A DNA stretch of 64,000 bases from JAICKM01 sp050998805 (GCA_050998805.1 JBPCPV010000015.1:62001-126000), one strand, 5' to 3'. Positions 31,454 through 39,818 are shown, numbered from the stretch's first letter. Program-made: numbers and translations. Notes: generated by a model not told the origin, from the letters alone.

Positions 31454-32053
31454 TTGCTGACGACCGCGTTTCAGGACTGGACACGAGCCCAGATGCGCCG
31501 GATAGCCGCAGTCTTCGTGAAGACGCCGATCACGCCGAACATGCTCACGGTCTTTGGGCTGTTGCTGAACATCGGCGTGGCGCTGGTGATCGCAAGCGGC
31601 AACCTAGCACTCGGCGGTGCGTTGATCATCGTCGCGGGCCTGTTTGACCTGCTCGACGGCGCGCTTGCGCGGATTACCGACAAGATGACGCAGTTTGGCG
31701 GCTTCCTCGACTCGGCGCTCGACCGATATTCGGAAGGCGTGATCTACATGGGGCTGCTCTGGTACTACTTGCAGCGCAACGGCACGACGGAGGCGATGCT
31801 GATCTTCGTGGTGATCGTCGGCTCGATGATGGTGAGCTACACGCGCGCCCGCGCGACCGCGCTGAACGTGGACTGCGAGGTTGGCCTCATGGCGCGCTCG
31901 GAGCGGATCGGCATATTGGCGCTGGCTCTGATCCTGAGCGCGGTCTGGCCGCAGGTCGTCACCTGGGCGCTCTGGCTGTTGGCAATCGGCTCGCAGATCA
32001 CAGCGGTGCAGCGGATCGTGCATGTGTATCGGAACGCGGGCGGGGCGAAATGA
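31454..32053 (+). CDS. CDP-alcohol phosphatidyltransferase, phosphatidylinositol(-phosphate)-synthase-like
   Basis: This 199-residue polytopic enzyme has the family motif D-x2-D-G-x2-A-R-x8-G-x3-D-x3-D, seen as DLLDGALARITDKMTQFGGF followed by LDSALDR. After a helix comes SYTRARATALNVDCEVGLMA, the arginine-rich stretch typical of phosphatidylinositol-phosphate synthases. It should transfer a phosphatidyl group from CDP-diacylglycerol to an inositol-type acceptor. Cardiolipin or glycerol-phosphate specificity is less likely given the RARA motif. It starts with TTG at 31454, directly after the GT4 gene, and overlaps the c-di-AMP receptor gene. Confidence 0.82.
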   Translation: MLTTAFQDWTRAQMRRIAAVFVKTPITPNMLTVFGLLLNIGVALVIASGNLALGGALIIVAGLFDLLDGALARITDKMTQFGGFLDSALDRYSEGVIYMGLLWYYLQRNGTTEAMLIFVVIVGSMMVSYTRARATALNVDCEVGLMARSERIGILALALILSAVWPQVVTWALWLLAIGSQITAVQRIVHVYRNAGGAK

Positions 32054-32379
32054 AGCTCGTGATTGCCGTGATCAGTGGGCAGGACAGCGGGTCGGTGCGT
32101 AAAGAGCTGACCGCAGAGGGGTTCGGCCTGACAGTGGTGGACAGCCTCGGCGGGTTCCTTCGGGAGAGCAACGTGACGCTGCTGATCGGCGCGGATGATG
32201 ATCGGCTGCCGGAACTTTGGCGGCTGCTCGGCGAGCACTGCCGGACACATACCGAGTATATCAATCCGTTTCAGCCGGCCTATGCGCCCGGCGACCTGTT
32301 TTTGCCGCGGCCCGTCGAGGTGCAGGTGGGGGGAGCGACGGTTTGGGTGCTTGACGTTGAGAGGTTCTCCACGTTGTGA
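32050..32379 (+). CDS. darA: Cyclic-di-AMP receptor, DarA/PstA (PII-like) family
   Basis: This encodes 109 residues. It has the family signature LVIAVISGQDSGSVRKELTA at the N terminus and GGFLRESNVTLLIGADDDRL in the middle, as in the YaaQ/PstA/DarA trimers that bind c-di-AMP at subunit interfaces. The ATG overlaps the phosphatidyltransferase stop, so the sensor is made with a lipid-synthesis enzyme. No cyclase is visible in the window. The length is typical. Confidence 0.85.
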   Translation: MKLVIAVISGQDSGSVRKELTAEGFGLTVVDSLGGFLRESNVTLLIGADDDRLPELWRLLGEHCRTHTEYINPFQPAYAPGDLFLPRPVEVQVGGATVWVLDVERFSTL

Positions 32380-32387
32380 GGTGAACG

Positions 32388-32813
32388 TTGCCTGACCTGA
32401 GCCAATACATCCCGGCGTTCCAGTTCTTAGTGGCCTGCGCGGGAGCATACCTGGTCGCGTTCTGGTTGAGCCTGATCATCCTGACCTTCCGCGACATCCA
32501 GGCGCGGACGCGGGACGTGATCGCCATCGGGTTGTCTACTCTGCTGGTGGCGGTCTTCACGCTGCCGGGCTACCTGATCTACACGATGCTGCGGCCAAAA
32601 GAGACTCTCTCGGAGGCTTATGAGCGATCGCTCGAAGAAGAATATCTGCTGGGCGACATCGAGGAGGCAGAGATCTGCCCCGCCTGCAAGCGGCGCGTGG
32701 AGCGCGACTTCACCTTCTGCCCCCACTGCCGGACGCGGCTGCGGCGCGAGTGCGAAACCTGCGGCAGCCCGGTGAGTCTGCGCTGGTCGGCGTGCCCCAA
32801 CTGTGGACATTAG
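32388..32813 (+). CDS. Membrane protein with C-terminal double zinc ribbon
   Basis: The 141-residue protein has two transmembrane helices (about residues 8-30 and 42-65) and a cytoplasmic double zinc ribbon: CPACKRRVERDFTFCPHC then CETCGSPVSLRWSACPNC. The membrane part (FWLSLIILTFRDIQARTRDV) is common in this phylum. It starts with TTG at 32388, 8 bases after the c-di-AMP receptor gene, and the next gene overlaps its end. The function is unknown. Confidence 0.75.
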   Translation: MPDLSQYIPAFQFLVACAGAYLVAFWLSLIILTFRDIQARTRDVIAIGLSTLLVAVFTLPGYLIYTMLRPKETLSEAYERSLEEEYLLGDIEEAEICPACKRRVERDFTFCPHCRTRLRRECETCGSPVSLRWSACPNCGH

Positions 32814-34713
32814 CCGCCGCATACTGCCGAATGTTCCATTGCTGGTCGGCCTGCTGCTGCTGCCGAGACTGGCGCTCTTCGCGCAATTCACCGGCTCAGT
32901 GCTGGCCTGGCCCTGGCAGTTCGACTACGACGAGGGCGTGAACCTGCACGCCGCCTGGCTGCTCGCGCATGGCACGAACATCTATGCCGCGAACCCGCCC
33001 GACCGCTTCATCTCGGCCCCCTACCCTCCGGTACTCTACATGTTGAGCGCCCCCGCGCTGCTCCTCGGCGGCCTGCATCTGGTCGTGCCGCGCCTGCTGG
33101 TGCTTGCGGCCACGCTGATAATCGGCGCGCTGCTTGGCTATCTGGCCCACAAGGAGGGAGCGGGCCTGCCTGCCTCCGCCCTCGTCGCCGCGCTCTGGTT
33201 CTCGATCTCGCCGGTGATTATCTGGGGCGCACTGTACAAGCAGGACATGCTCGCCCTCGCCTTCGGGCTGGGAGGGCTGGCGGTGCTCTACTGCTCCCCT
33301 GACCGCTCCCCTTATCTCGCTCTGGCTCTGTTCGCGCTCGCCTTCTTCACGAAGCAGTCGGCTCTGGCGCCTGCGGCGGCCGGCCTGGCCTGGCTCTTTC
33401 TGCGGGATCGGTGGGCGGGGCTGAGGTTCGGGTGGAGACTACTCGTCGCGCTCGGAGGAGGGTTTCTGCTGCTTCTCGCGCTGTCGGGCGGCGGCTTCTG
33501 GCAGCACGCGCTGGTCTACCAAGAGTACCCCTGGCTGCCGAGCACCTGGCAGAGGGTGATCGGCAAGCTGGTCGGTGAATACACGCCGCTGCTGCTGCTC
33601 GGCGGCGGGGTGGTCGCGCTCGCGCTCATCGAGTTGGCACGGCGGCTGCGAACGGAGGGGCGCCGCTGGGCGAGCCTCGAACTGCCGCTGCCGGTGGTCT
33701 ATGTCGGGGCCGCGACGGGGTCGGTGATGATCCAAGCGGGGTATTCGGGCGCGAACTACAATCACCTGCTCGACATCTTCCCGCCGCTGCTCTGGTTGGT
33801 CGGATACGGGCTAGCGCGGACGCGGGAAGCGCGGACATGGACCCAAGCGGCGTGTGCGGCGGCGATATTCGGGCTGCTGCTCGTACAAGTGCCGATGTTC
33901 GGTGGCCTCGAACACTGGTACACCTCCGGGTATTGGCCCAGTCCATCTCGCGACGGCGAGCTTCGGGGTCGGAGCGCCCTGGTCGCGGCGGCGCGGGGCG
34001 ACATCTTCTCCGAAGACGACACTCTCATGCTGCTGGCAGGGCGTGAGCCGGTCTACGACGACCCGGACACCATCGCCACAATGGGCGACAGCGGCGGCTG
34101 GGACGAGAGCCGGCTGGTACAGGACCTACGCGACCGTCGTTTCCCACTGATCATGGTGCGGCACGGAGCGTATCGCTGGAGCACGAAGACCGGTGCCGCC
34201 TTCGGCGAGAGCTACGAACCGACCTTCCTGGGCACGCTCGACGTGTACAGGCCGCGCATCTACCCGCAGGCCGCGCAGTACACGCTCGACTGCGACCTGG
34301 GAGCGCCGCCCGAGCTCAGGCTGGTGGGTTATAGCCTCGGCCCCGGTGTCGCGCACGACGGCATCGCGCACGGCGAAACCCTGCGGCTAGCATACCAGTG
34401 GCACGTTCTGCGGCAGGCGGGCGACTACGCGACGTTCGTCCACCTGCTCGACGCCTCGGGCAAGACCGTCGCGGCCCGCGACAACCCGCAGAGCGCGGCA
34501 GGGCGGCCTACTTCGAGTTGGTCGCCAGGCACTGACCTGACCGAGGTCACCGACCTGCCTCTTCCCTCGAGCCTCGCCCCCGGCAGCTACCGGCTGATCG
34601 GCGGGATGTACGGCGTGGCGGCCGGCAAGCTGATGCCGGTGGCGGTGGGATGCCCGGCGGCGGAGCATCGCTACGGGGATGCGGTGGCTTTGGGCATGAT
34701 AAGCGTGCGGTAG
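32803..34713 (+). CDS. Polytopic membrane protein, GT39/GT-C-like glycosyltransferase
   Basis: The 636-residue protein has about ten transmembrane helices in the first 370 residues and an extracytoplasmic beta-rich C-terminal domain. FDYDEGVNLHAAWLLAHGTN near residue 40 contains the acidic loop expected of GT-C enzymes that use polyprenyl-linked sugars. This suggests transfer of a sugar to lipid or protein on the outer side; the acceptor is unknown. The GTG at 32803 overlaps the preceding gene by 11 bases. It is the last gene of the operon that starts at 29448. The downstream heptad array begins 2 bases after its stop. Confidence 0.7.
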   Translation: MDISRRILPNVPLLVGLLLLPRLALFAQFTGSVLAWPWQFDYDEGVNLHAAWLLAHGTNIYAANPPDRFISAPYPPVLYMLSAPALLLGGLHLVVPRLLVLAATLIIGALLGYLAHKEGAGLPASALVAALWFSISPVIIWGALYKQDMLALAFGLGGLAVLYCSPDRSPYLALALFALAFFTKQSALAPAAAGLAWLFLRDRWAGLRFGWRLLVALGGGFLLLLALSGGGFWQHALVYQEYPWLPSTWQRVIGKLVGEYTPLLLLGGGVVALALIELARRLRTEGRRWASLELPLPVVYVGAATGSVMIQAGYSGANYNHLLDIFPPLLWLVGYGLARTREARTWTQAACAAAIFGLLLVQVPMFGGLEHWYTSGYWPSPSRDGELRGRSALVAAARGDIFSEDDTLMLLAGREPVYDDPDTIATMGDSGGWDESRLVQDLRDRRFPLIMVRHGAYRWSTKTGAAFGESYEPTFLGTLDVYRPRIYPQAAQYTLDCDLGAPPELRLVGYSLGPGVAHDGIAHGETLRLAYQWHVLRQAGDYATFVHLLDASGKTVAARDNPQSAAGRPTSSWSPGTDLTEVTDLPLPSSLAPGSYRLIGGMYGVAAGKLMPVAVGCPAAEHRYGDAVALGMISVR

Positions 34714-34714
34714 C

Positions 34715-34735
34715 GCGTAGTGCGTGGTGCGTTAG
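34715..34735. repeat. Heptad array of GCGTAGT type overlapping a stop codon
   Basis: Units GCGTAGT, GCGTGGT and GCGTTAG. The stop of the minus-strand gene (complement of 34732-34734) lies in the third unit. Confidence 0.7.
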
Positions 34736-35370
34736 CCGCTGTGGGTGTGGCCTCCGCTTTTGTTCTTGTGCTGATGGCGATGGGAGAGTGGGGAGTTTTG
34801 GGTGTTGAGTTCTGAGTTCTGAATGGGAACGGGGGTTGGCCCGGCAGTGGGAGATGCTGCGGGTGCATCCGGCGCGGGAGCTGCGGGCGCTGTGGGTGGG
34901 GCGGGTGTCGGCGCAAGTGAGGCGGGTGTCGGCGCGGATGTGGCGAGTTGGGTGGGCGTGACGGGTGGCGATGCGGCAGGCGATGCGAGCGGGGTTGCTG
35001 GTGCGGCCGTGTGTTGCGGGGGGAGGACGACGCCTGTATCTTCGTCGTCGTTGCCCACTTCCTGTACGCCGCGCAGGGTGAGAGGGGCCGAGGTCGGGGC
35101 GAGGCCGGCTTCACTTACGCTTAGGTGGGCGACCGCCTTATGCAGGGCGTCTCCGGCGAGGGCGGCGAAGTTGTCGGGGGGTGGCTGCTCGCCTTCGATG
35201 TAGACGCGAGCAGTGGCGTTGCCGGCGGCGTCGGGGGGGGAGAGGCTCTTGACGGTCAGCGTCATCCCCGGATTTGCCGCAGCGAAAGCCTGCACGAGCG
35301 CGTCGGCGGTTCCCGCACCGTCGGAATGGCCGACCTGGATCTGGGCCTGCATATTGATCGCCTTCTTCAT
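34732..35370 (-). CDS. Hypothetical protein with repeat-derived, His-rich C terminus
   Basis: This encodes 212 residues. The first 110 look like a folded alpha/beta domain (ADALVQAFAAANPGMTLTVK, then ARVYIEGEQPPPDNFAALAG). A Pro/Ala/Thr linker follows. Near the end, IQNSELNTQNS is the translation of the GAGTTTT heptad array at 34793-34827, and the tail SHRHQHKNKSGGHTHSG is His-rich and could bind metal. The C terminus therefore seems to have been built by repeat insertion. AAGGAGGG precedes the ATG at 35370. The family is not recognised. It follows the lamin-tail lipoprotein gene on the same strand. Confidence 0.6.
   Translation of the reverse strand: MKKAINMQAQIQVGHSDGAGTADALVQAFAAANPGMTLTVKSLSPPDAAGNATARVYIEGEQPPPDNFAALAGDALHKAVAHLSVSEAGLAPTSAPLTLRGVQEVGNDDEDTGVVLPPQHTAAPATPLASPAASPPVTPTQLATSAPTPASLAPTPAPPTAPAAPAPDAPAASPTAGPTPVPIQNSELNTQNSPLSHRHQHKNKSGGHTHSG
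34793..34827. repeat. Heptad array inside the coding sequence
   Basis: Five units in register (GAGTTTT, GGGTGTT, GAGTTCT, GAGTTCT, GAATGGG) are read through by the minus-strand gene as Asn/Ser/Gln-rich peptide. Confidence 0.75.
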
Positions 35371-35387
35371 TCTACCCTCCTTGCCGT

Positions 35388-36668
35388 TTACTTCTTGTTG
35401 CCGTAGGCGAAGGTCGAGACGACATTGCCGGAGGCGTCGTCGAGTTCGGCGGCGTCGCCCTTATTGTTCCAGATGGCTACGTTCGAGTTGAACGAGAAGC
35501 CGCCGCTCTCCTGGTGAACCTCGTTGGTGTAGACACGGATGCTCTGGCCGCCGTTTAGGGTGAAGCTGTGCCAAGTGAACTCCTGGCCGCCGTAGATGTC
35601 GCGGAGCACCCAGCCGTCCATGTTCGCGGGGGCACCGGCCTTGTTGGTGATTTCGACGTACTCATCAGGCTCGGTCTGGCCTTTGGTGCCGTTGTAGAAA
35701 ATGTCGCTGATCTCGACTGCGCCGTTGCCGGTGGCCTTGCCGGCGCTTTGCCCGCGCTGGGGGCGGGTGGTGGCTGTTGGGAGGAAGCCTGGGCCGGGGG
35801 TTTCGACAATCGGCGGCGGCAGGCTCGGATCTTCCGTAGGGCTAGTGTCGCCGCCGTTGTTGGTGATCGTGGTCGAGATGCGCCCGGTATCGAGCGATAC
35901 CCAGTTTGTGCCGCGCTGGATATCGAAGGCGATGATCGGGTGGATCTCCCAGATCGTGCCGCGTGTTTTGCCGAGCTGGTCGGGGTGTTCGGGGTCCATG
36001 AGCAGCCAGCCGCTGATGCGGACTTTGGTCTGGCCGTCTACCAGGGGGCTGATGCGGGAGAATGCCCAGCCAGGGTGTGTGGCGCGCACGCGGGGGGTGA
36101 TTTCGACCACTACGGCCTGTGAGCGGTCCTTGCCGGGGGCATCCACGATCCAGAGGTGGTTGTCCACGTCGTCGGGGGAGTGGCAGTTGCAGGATTCGGG
36201 GCCTTCCTGCTTGGCCCCGGCGAGCCAGCCCTCGACCTGCACGGGGGTGCCCTCGAAGCGGGCGACCTCGGCGGCGTCTGAGGGGGACCAGGAGGCGTGG
36301 GGCCGGCGCTCGATGCTCTTGGGCCAGGGCAGGCTGAGGAGGCTGCCGATCTTCACAGGATACCAGGGCGCGGAATCGGTGCGATCCTTGCGGATGTTGA
36401 GAGCGGGGTCGCCGCCGTCGCCGGAGGACGGGCAACCGTTGTAGTTGTTTTGGGGCGGGGCGGGCTTGGCGGCGCTCTCAGGTATGCTGCCTCCGGGGTT
36501 GCCGACGGTGTTGCTGCCGGTTCCCGTGCCGCCACCGCCGGGATTGGACGGAGGGTTGGGCGCGAAGCCGCCGTTGTTCGGCTGGCTCGGCTGCGATACG
36601 TCGCAGGCGGCGGCCAGGAGCAGGATAGTGAGCGTGATCAGCAAGGCTGTTGCGGGTCGTCGTCGCAT
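35388..36668 (-). CDS. Lipoprotein with C-terminal lamin-tail domain
   Basis: The 426-residue protein has a lipoprotein signal (LLITLTILLLAAAC, cysteine near residue 22). A Gly/Asn-rich linker and an OB-like middle domain follow (SWSPSDAAEVARFEGTPVQV, then VVVEITPRVRATHPGWAFSR). The C terminus is a lamin-tail domain (AVEISDIFYNGTKGQTEPDE, YVEITNKAGAPANMDGWVLR), an immunoglobulin-like fold often found on extracellular nucleases and hydrolases. No nuclease motif is seen. It is probably an envelope-bound binding protein. A nine-unit heptad array lies 22 bases before the ATG. Confidence 0.8.
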   Translation of the reverse strand: MRRRPATALLITLTILLLAAACDVSQPSQPNNGGFAPNPPSNPGGGGTGTGSNTVGNPGGSIPESAAKPAPPQNNYNGCPSSGDGGDPALNIRKDRTDSAPWYPVKIGSLLSLPWPKSIERRPHASWSPSDAAEVARFEGTPVQVEGWLAGAKQEGPESCNCHSPDDVDNHLWIVDAPGKDRSQAVVVEITPRVRATHPGWAFSRISPLVDGQTKVRISGWLLMDPEHPDQLGKTRGTIWEIHPIIAFDIQRGTNWVSLDTGRISTTITNNGGDTSPTEDPSLPPPIVETPGPGFLPTATTRPQRGQSAGKATGNGAVEISDIFYNGTKGQTEPDEYVEITNKAGAPANMDGWVLRDIYGGQEFTWHSFTLNGGQSIRVYTNEVHQESGGFSFNSNVAIWNNKGDAAELDDASGNVVSTFAYGNKK

Positions 36669-36689
36669 AGTGCTGGTTCTCCTCGAGTA

Positions 36690-36750
36690 AGCTATCAGCC
36701 GTCAGCTTTCGGCTACCAGCTAACGGCTGATAGCTGACGGCTGACAGCTC
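36690..36750. repeat. Heptad array with a 13-bp hairpin, upstream of the lipoprotein gene
   Basis: About nine consecutive units of form RGCYNNN run from 36690. AGCTATCAGCCGT (36690-36702) pairs perfectly with ACGGCTGATAGCT (36723-36735). It lies between the lipoprotein gene and the divergent membrane-protein gene. Confidence 0.85.
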
Positions 36751-36825
36751 ATGTATATAGAATGGAACGAAACGACCTCGTGTTTGTTGTGAAAGCCGCA
36801 GCTTGGGTATTCGCGTTGACCGGTT

Positions 36826-37746
36826 GTGAGCCAAGAAACTTCTGTACTTGATGCGCCGACTGTGCCGCAGACAGCAGGCCGCGTCTTCCCAGCATATGGC
36901 TGGCTCGGCCTCGGCCTGATCGCGCTGGGCGAAATGCTGATCCTCACACACTGGCGGCCCCTATCGGACTACTGGTTCGCGGTGGTCTGGTTTGGGGCCA
37001 TCGGCGTGGCCGACGCGGTGATCTACCGGCGCGACGGTCGTTCACTGCTGATGAGCCGACGGCGCGACCTGCTGCTAATGCTGCCGCTGTCGGCGGTGGG
37101 CTGGTGGATGTTCGAGTTCGCCAACCTCTTCGTGCAGAACTGGCACTATCTCCAGCCGAGCGACATCCCCGAGTGGTGGAAGCAATTTTGGGCGTCGATC
37201 TTTTTCAGCACGGTGATACCGGCCGAGTTCGAGGCGGCGATGCTGCTCTGGCCGGTGGGCTGGGTGCAGCGTCGGCGGGGCACGCGGATGCTGACGGCGA
37301 GCCGGTTGACGCTGTGGTTGCTGCCGGCGGTTGGGCTGGGATGGTTCTTGCTGGCGGTCACGTATCCGCTCTACGCTTATCCTCTGATATGGGGCAGCCT
37401 GGCGCTCGTGCTCGATCCGATCAACATGCTGAGGGGTCGGCCGTCTATCCTAGGCTACCTGGCGCGGGGCGACTGGCGCACGCCGACGGCGCTGTATGCC
37501 GGAGGCCAGCTTTGCGGGATCATGTGGGAGTTCTGGAACTACTGGGCGTTTCCGAAATGGGAGTACACGATCCCGTGGGTCGGCTTCTGGAAGATTTTCG
37601 AGATGCCGTTGCTCGGCTACATCGGGTACGGTCCATTCGCGTGGGAGGTTTTCGCGCTGTACCAATTTATCCGCAGTTTCTGGCCGGGCTTGCGCCGCGT
37701 CGAGGACACGGAGGAAGATAGCGCGCTCGGCGGGCTGGGCTTTTAG
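36826..37746 (+). CDS. Polytopic membrane protein of unknown function
   Basis: This 306-residue protein has about eight hydrophobic segments and Trp-rich loops (WMFEFANLFVQNWHYLQPSD, WEFWNYWAFPKWEYTIPWVG). It starts with GTG at 36826. I do not recognise a transporter or enzyme motif. It precedes a run of very small membrane-protein genes on the same strand. Confidence 0.7.
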   Translation: MSQETSVLDAPTVPQTAGRVFPAYGWLGLGLIALGEMLILTHWRPLSDYWFAVVWFGAIGVADAVIYRRDGRSLLMSRRRDLLLMLPLSAVGWWMFEFANLFVQNWHYLQPSDIPEWWKQFWASIFFSTVIPAEFEAAMLLWPVGWVQRRRGTRMLTASRLTLWLLPAVGLGWFLLAVTYPLYAYPLIWGSLALVLDPINMLRGRPSILGYLARGDWRTPTALYAGGQLCGIMWEFWNYWAFPKWEYTIPWVGFWKIFEMPLLGYIGYGPFAWEVFALYQFIRSFWPGLRRVEDTEEDSALGGLGF

Positions 37747-37852
37747 GGCGAAATCTCGAACGGGGGCGCGATTCATGCTGACGGATTCGCTGCACGGGAC
37801 CAAGCGCGGTCCTATCCGGTGGTTCGACTAAAGAAGTAAGGAGTCAACGAGC

Positions 37853-37996
37853 TTGAACACGCACGACGAAGATATGACCCGGCGGCTGGTGCATGGTTTG
37901 ATTACGCTGGCTTTGACTACACTGGCGGGCTGGCTGGCAATCCGGATCACCGAGATGATACTCGGTCCTGAGGAGAAACATCTGGAGGGGGGTTGA
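37853..37996 (+). CDS. Small membrane protein, 47 residues
   Basis: A TTG start at 37853 preceded by AAGGAG gives MNTHDEDMTRRLVHGLITLA, a hydrophobic helix to about residue 34 and a charged tail. The stop at 37994-37996 is 2 bases before the next ATG, so it belongs to a short operon. The family is unknown. Confidence 0.55.
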   Translation: MNTHDEDMTRRLVHGLITLALTTLAGWLAIRITEMILGPEEKHLEGG

Positions 37997-37998
37997 TT

Positions 37999-38286
37999 AT
38001 GGCGGAGCGTGGGGGCGGAGACAACAGTGGGCTGATCGGCCTCGTGCTGGGCGCGCTGGCGGGAGCGGGGCTGACGCTGCTGGCGACTCCGGCGAGCGGA
38101 AAAAAGCTGCGGGCACGGCTGATGAACCGCGCCGCCCTGCACGAGCCGACCTCGCCTGAGTGGGCACCGGCACCAGCGGACAAAACCGTGGCACACCACA
38201 TGCTTAATATACCGGCGTCGGTGACGGACGCTCCGGCAACCGGAGGCCAAAAGCAACAAGCGGAGGAGGCTACAACAGGATGCTAA
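37999..38286 (+). CDS. YtxH-like small membrane protein
   Basis: This encodes 95 residues. GLIGLVLGALAGAGLTLLAT followed by PASGKKLRARL is the layout of YtxH (membrane helix, then PxSGxxxR). I start it at the ATG at 37999, which has GGAGGGG just upstream; a TTG two codons earlier is less likely. The C-terminal part is Pro/Ala-rich. It overlaps the next small gene by 7 bases. YtxH proteins are stress-associated; their molecular function is not established. Confidence 0.65.
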   Translation: MAERGGGDNSGLIGLVLGALAGAGLTLLATPASGKKLRARLMNRAALHEPTSPEWAPAPADKTVAHHMLNIPASVTDAPATGGQKQQAEEATTGC

Positions 38287-38432
38287 AAGGACTGCGCGGC
38301 GCACTCAAGTACTTCACGTTGGGCCTGCTTGCTGGCCTGCTGCTGGCCCCGCGTAAGGGCGAGCAGACTCGCGCTCTGCTGGCGGACCGGGGCAAGGAAT
38401 ATGCGAAGGAACTCGTCAGCGGCGGCCGATAG
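38280..38432 (+). CDS. Second YtxH-like small membrane protein
   Basis: This encodes 50 residues: MLKGLRGALKYFTLGLLAGL, then LLAPRKGEQTRALLADRG. The APRKGEQTR segment is again YtxH-like. The ATG overlaps the end of the preceding gene, with GGAGGA upstream. The two neighbouring copies look like a duplicated small-protein module. Confidence 0.6.
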   Translation: MLKGLRGALKYFTLGLLAGLLLAPRKGEQTRALLADRGKEYAKELVSGGR

Positions 38433-38541
38433 GCCGCATCGGAACTCGGCCATTAGGCGGTTGACGCGGGCCACTGTCCGGTGAGCGATACGTTAACCGT
38501 CCGAGGCGTACGGCACATAGAACTAAGAGGAGGATGAACAA

Positions 38542-38805
38542 ATGGGTATTATTGGATGGATCATCGTCGGCGCCATCGCAGGCTGGCTCGCCAGCATGGT
38601 GATGGGCAAGGGTGGCTACGGCCTGATCGGCGACATCATCATGGGGCTGATCGGTGCCTTCATAGGAGGTTGGCTCGCCAGCTACTTCCTCAACATAGAC
38701 ATCAACAATGGCCCGTGGTGGGAGAGCGTCATCATAGCATTCATCGGCGCGGTGATCGTGATCTGGGTCGTCCGTATGCTGACAAGGGGACGGACAACCG
38801 TCTGA
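38542..38805 (+). CDS. GlsB/YeaQ/YmgE family membrane protein
   Basis: This encodes 87 residues with three hydrophobic segments. GWIIVGAIAGWLASMVMGKG, GLIGDIIMGLIGAFIGGWLA and a C-terminal AFIGAVIVIWVVRMLTRGR match the transglycosylase-associated (PF04226) family. Such proteins are stress-induced; no enzymatic activity is proven. GAGGAGGA upstream supports the ATG at 38542. Confidence 0.85.
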   Translation: MGIIGWIIVGAIAGWLASMVMGKGGYGLIGDIIMGLIGAFIGGWLASYFLNIDINNGPWWESVIIAFIGAVIVIWVVRMLTRGRTTV

Positions 38806-38838
38806 CCAGCATAACGCGCCCCTGATACACAAGCGGAT

Positions 38839-38866
38839 CGCCTCTGGCCCAACGCGGCCAGAGGCG
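38839..38866. terminator. Hairpin between small membrane-protein genes
   Basis: CGCCTCTGGCC (38839-38849) pairs perfectly with GGCCAGAGGCG (38856-38866) over 6 bases. No T-run follows, so it may be an attenuator or mRNA-end structure and not a simple terminator. Confidence 0.55.
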
Positions 38867-38887
38867 ACTCTGCAAGGGAACAGATAA

Positions 38888-39028
38888 ATGGCAACCGGCG
38901 ACCCGGATTCGGACAGCGGCAGCAACGCGGCGGCCATCTTGTTGGTAGTTGTCGTGCTTTTGCTGCTGACGCTTATCGTGCTCTGGATGAGCGGCGCTTT
39001 CGTGATGTCGCTCAGGCTGACCCCATGA
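38888..39028 (+). CDS. Small single-pass membrane protein, 46 residues
   Basis: MATGDPDSDSGSNAAAILLV, then VVVLLLLTLIVLWMSG and a short tail. The ATG at 38888 follows AGGGAA. The hydrophobic core is long and the codon use is like the neighbours. The rhomboid gene starts 13 bases later, so the two may be co-transcribed. Confidence 0.55.
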   Translation: MATGDPDSDSGSNAAAILLVVVVLLLLTLIVLWMSGAFVMSLRLTP

Positions 39029-39041
39029 TGAGGTAGCGAGA

Positions 39042-39773
39042 ATGCTCCCACTCGGCGACGAAGGCACCCCTCCCTCGCGCGGCTTCCCGATCGTCAATAT
39101 CGCCATAATCGTGATCTGCGTGCTCGTTTTCCTGGTGCAACTGGTGTTCGGCACCGACGTGTCGGTCATGGCTTACGGCGCGATCCCTTACGAAATAACC
39201 CACGGCGTGGACCTCGGCCCAAACTGCCCGATCTCGCTCTGCCAGGGGCTGCCCGAACAGCTCATCAGCTACCCGGTCTACGTCACGCTGCTGACCTCGA
39301 TATTCATGCACGCGAGCTGGGTACACATCGGCGGCAACATGCTCTTCCTGTTCATCTTCGGGGACAATGTGGAGGATGCATTCGGGCACCTCGGCTACGC
39401 GGCCTTCTATCTGGTCTGCGGCATGGCGGCTAACTTCGCGCAGATTTTCGTTGACCAGAGTTCGCCGATCCCGGGCATCGGGGCGAGCGGGGCGATTGCG
39501 GGGGTGCTGGCGGCGTATTTGGTGATGTTCCCACAGGCGCGGGTCCGGGTGCTCGCCGGATTCTACGGCATCATACGGCTGCCGGCGCTGGTCGTGCTCG
39601 GCTTTTGGTTCCTGATCCAACTGGTGAGCGGAATAGGGGACGTGGTGTCTGTGCCGACGACCGGCAGCGGCGGGGGCACGGCGTATTGGGCGCACATCGG
39701 CGGCTTCGTCGCGGGGCTTATCCTGGTTTTCCTCTTCCGCAAGCGCAACTCCGGTCAAGGTTCTGTGGTATAA
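39042..39773 (+). CDS. Rhomboid-family intramembrane serine protease
   Basis: The 243-residue protein has six or seven hydrophobic helices. HASWVHIGGNMLFLFIFGDN carries the conserved loop and the HxxxN region, GIGASGAIAGVLAAYLVM contains the catalytic serine in GASG, and YWAHIGGFVAGLILVFL carries the catalytic histidine. It should cleave transmembrane substrates. Its stop codon (39771-39773) lies inside the -10 box of the following gene. Confidence 0.92.
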   Translation: MLPLGDEGTPPSRGFPIVNIAIIVICVLVFLVQLVFGTDVSVMAYGAIPYEITHGVDLGPNCPISLCQGLPEQLISYPVYVTLLTSIFMHASWVHIGGNMLFLFIFGDNVEDAFGHLGYAAFYLVCGMAANFAQIFVDQSSPIPGIGASGAIAGVLAAYLVMFPQARVRVLAGFYGIIRLPALVVLGFWFLIQLVSGIGDVVSVPTTGSGGGTAYWAHIGGFVAGLILVFLFRKRNSGQGSVV

Positions 39774-39774
39774 T
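39769..39774 (+). promoter_or_regulatory. -10 box overlapping the rhomboid stop codon
   Basis: TATAAT includes the TAA stop of the rhomboid gene. The -35 region is weak. It would start a transcript near 39781 for the mannosyltransferase-like gene. Confidence 0.6.
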
Positions 39775-39818
39775 GGGGCGCTCGCGCGCGGCCCGCAGAA
39801 TCTTGGCACGGAGATTAC

